Source: Krasilnikovia cinnamomea
Lineage (GTDB): Bacteria; Actinomycetota; Actinomycetes; Mycobacteriales; Micromonosporaceae
Length of the DNA stretch: 64,000 bases
Assembly (NCBI RefSeq): GCF_004217545.1
Contig: NZ_SHKY01000001.1
Span: 5,332,001-5,396,000 of the forward strand
Direction of reading: 5' to 3'
The stretch's first letter is position 1, and each line of letters starts with the position of its first letter. The notes beneath the pieces were generated by a model. That model was not told where the DNA came from, ran no database searches, and saw only the letters and a list, made by a program, of their open reading frames with translations. Position numbers and translations under genes: made by a program. Positions 63,264 through 64,000 of this stretch are shown here, piece after piece.

Positions 63264-63700
63264 CCCGGTGGGTCAACGGCATCGTCGGTTGTCAACCGCC
63301 GCCCACACAACATGTGCGACATCTGCGCGGTGCGGCACGGGTCCCGGCCCGGCTCGCGCGCCGGCGCCGGGCCCGACGCCGCACTCCCGGGATCGTACGG
63401 TAAGCGTTTGAGGACGCTGCGTGACGCCGCGGTGTGCCGCGGGCATGGTCATTTCCGCAGGTGATCGATGGTGCGTGAGCCGCCGCTCGGCGCATCGGGC
63501 GCGGCTGAGCGTGGCGGGGGCCGTCCGGGTCCGGCGGCCGCGCCGTCCTCCCGGCATCGATGCGCTTGGTCACCGTCGGGTTCCTGACAGTGGTAAATGG
63601 GCACGTTGGCTAACGCCGGATACCTAGCGCATGATCGTCCGAGGCGGTCTAATAGGTGGGACCGTATCGAACCGCACAGTCTGGGACGTGAGGATTCAAC
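63264..63700. other. 437-bp region between the ABC-F gene and the HTH gene
   Basis: The left part holds the palindrome GGTTGTCAACC near 63284 and imperfect GC-rich inverted repeats at about 63343-63380 that may terminate the ABC-F transcript. A 50-codon frame with a CxxC motif lies at 63312-63464. The right part is the leader of the HTH gene with GAGGA before its ATG; no convincing -35/-10 pair was found. Confidence 0.5.
63312..63464 (+). CDS. Possible 50-residue peptide with Cys/His pairs
   Basis: ATG 63312 opens a frame of 50 residues beginning MCDICAVRHGSR and ending VCRGHGHFRR, with a CxxC pair and a later Cys-x2-His-x-His group that could bind a metal. There is no ribosome binding site upstream and the composition is Arg/Gly-rich, as in chance frames of GC-rich DNA. 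It is listed as a candidate only. Confidence 0.15.
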   Translation: MCDICAVRHGSRPGSRAGAGPDAALPGSYGKRLRTLRDAAVCRGHGHFRR

Positions 63701-63928
63701 ATGGCAGCCACCGGCACAGCCACCAGCACTGAGAAGGGTCGCCGAATCGTCGGTAGCGAGCGTCAGACGCTCGCCAAGGATCTGGTCAAGCGTTACACCT
63801 CCGGCGAAAGCATCCGCGCGCTGGCCGCCTCGACCGGACGGTCGTACGGTTTCGTGCACCGGGTGCTCACCGAGTCGGGCGTGCAACTGCGCCAGCGTGG
63901 CGGCGCCCGGCGCCGGAAGAAGGCGTGA
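63701..63928 (+). CDS. Conserved actinobacterial helix-turn-helix protein
   Basis: 75-residue protein strongly conserved in actinomycetes. A basic N-terminus (EKGRRIVGSERQTLAKDLV) leads to a helix-turn-helix of resolvase type (RYTSGESIRALAASTGRSYG, FVHRVLTESGVQLRQRG) and a basic end, ARRRKKA. It should bind DNA; its role is not known to me. ATG 63701 follows GAGGA. The stop overlaps the GTG of the next gene by 4 bp, an arrangement that suggests co-translation with the enoyl-CoA hydratase-like gene. Confidence 0.88.
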   Translation: MAATGTATSTEKGRRIVGSERQTLAKDLVKRYTSGESIRALAASTGRSYGFVHRVLTESGVQLRQRGGARRRKKA

Positions 63929-64000
63929 CGACCGACAGCGCTGATCGCGCGGGCGACGCGGGCGTTCGCTGGGAACAGGCGGGGCCGGTAGCGACGGTGA
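63925..64000 (+). CDS. Enoyl-CoA hydratase/isomerase family protein (3' partial)
   Basis: Only the first 25 codons are in the window. They read VRWEQAGPVATV near the end, the typical first strand of crotonase-fold enoyl-CoA hydratases, after a short hydrophilic start (TTDSADRAGDAG). GTG 63925 overlaps the HTH stop (GTGA). Assignment depends on this short segment and on the usual neighbourhood, so it is tentative. Confidence 0.6.
   Translation, partial: MTTDSADRAGDAGVRWEQAGPVATV

Overview
The window is 64 kb of very GC-rich chromosome from an actinomycete, most likely a member of the Micromonosporaceae (Actinoplanes/Micromonospora group; genus not decidable from the sequence). The grounds are gene order and actinobacterium-specific genes: RbpA, WhiA, OpcA, the CoaE-GrpB fusion, mycothiol-dependent isomerase-type proteins, an acVLRF1-type peptidyl-tRNA hydrolase, and very frequent GTG starts. 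Nearly all of it is ordered housekeeping DNA. I see no prophage, insertion sequence, CRISPR array, rRNA or tRNA.

Layout. 1-6336: two ABC importers in tandem, branched-chain amino acids (livH partial, livM, livG, livF) and a polar amino acid system (binding lipoprotein, permease, ATPase). 6391-16062: polA, an ArsR regulator, a methyltransferase, rpsA, coaE-grpB and uvrB. 16069-21486: a small monooxygenase-like protein, terC behind a probable yybP-ykoY (Mn2+) riboswitch, typA, a lytic transglycosylase lipoprotein and a divergent, free-standing ribosomal protein L11 paralogue. 21510-30750: a ClpP-like protein without its catalytic residues, an isochorismatase-fold hydrolase, a mycothiol-dependent isomerase-like protein, a shortened RsgA-like GTPase, a large membrane protein, uvrA and a Rieske lipoprotein. 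30786-35951: the classic uvrC-rapZ-yvcK-whiA block. 36411-39762: gap-pgk-tpiA-secG. 39940-40934: rbpA, an orphan fliQ and a kinase gene remnant. 40928-47790, minus strand: pgl, opcA and zwf (oxidative pentose phosphate) plus tal and tkt (non-oxidative). 48063-50595: heme A synthesis (ctaB, ctaA). 50712-57443: sufR-sufB-sufD-ferredoxin-sufC-sufS-sufU-sufT, Fe-S cluster assembly. 57539-64000: a second isomerase-like protein, a LysE exporter, AlkD, acVLRF1, a zinc metallopeptidase, an ABC-F ATPase, a conserved HTH protein and the start of an enoyl-CoA hydratase.

How the parts work together. Glycolysis and both pentose phosphate branches sit side by side and supply NADPH and precursors. heme A and Fe-S assembly serve respiration. 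The excision-repair trio uvrB, uvrA and uvrC lies within 19 kb. Several genes start 6-8 nt after a TANNNT hexamer with no Shine-Dalgarno, which points to leaderless transcription.

Most interesting signals: the riboswitch with a visible anti-Shine-Dalgarno switch before terC; the L11 paralogue that has lost the proline-rich drug/factor-binding helix; the lone fliQ whose ribosome binding site lies inside a hairpin; a kinase gene remnant with a fresh internal deletion; five perfect 15-bp repeats inside uvrC; and the degenerate ClpP-like and RsgA-like proteins.
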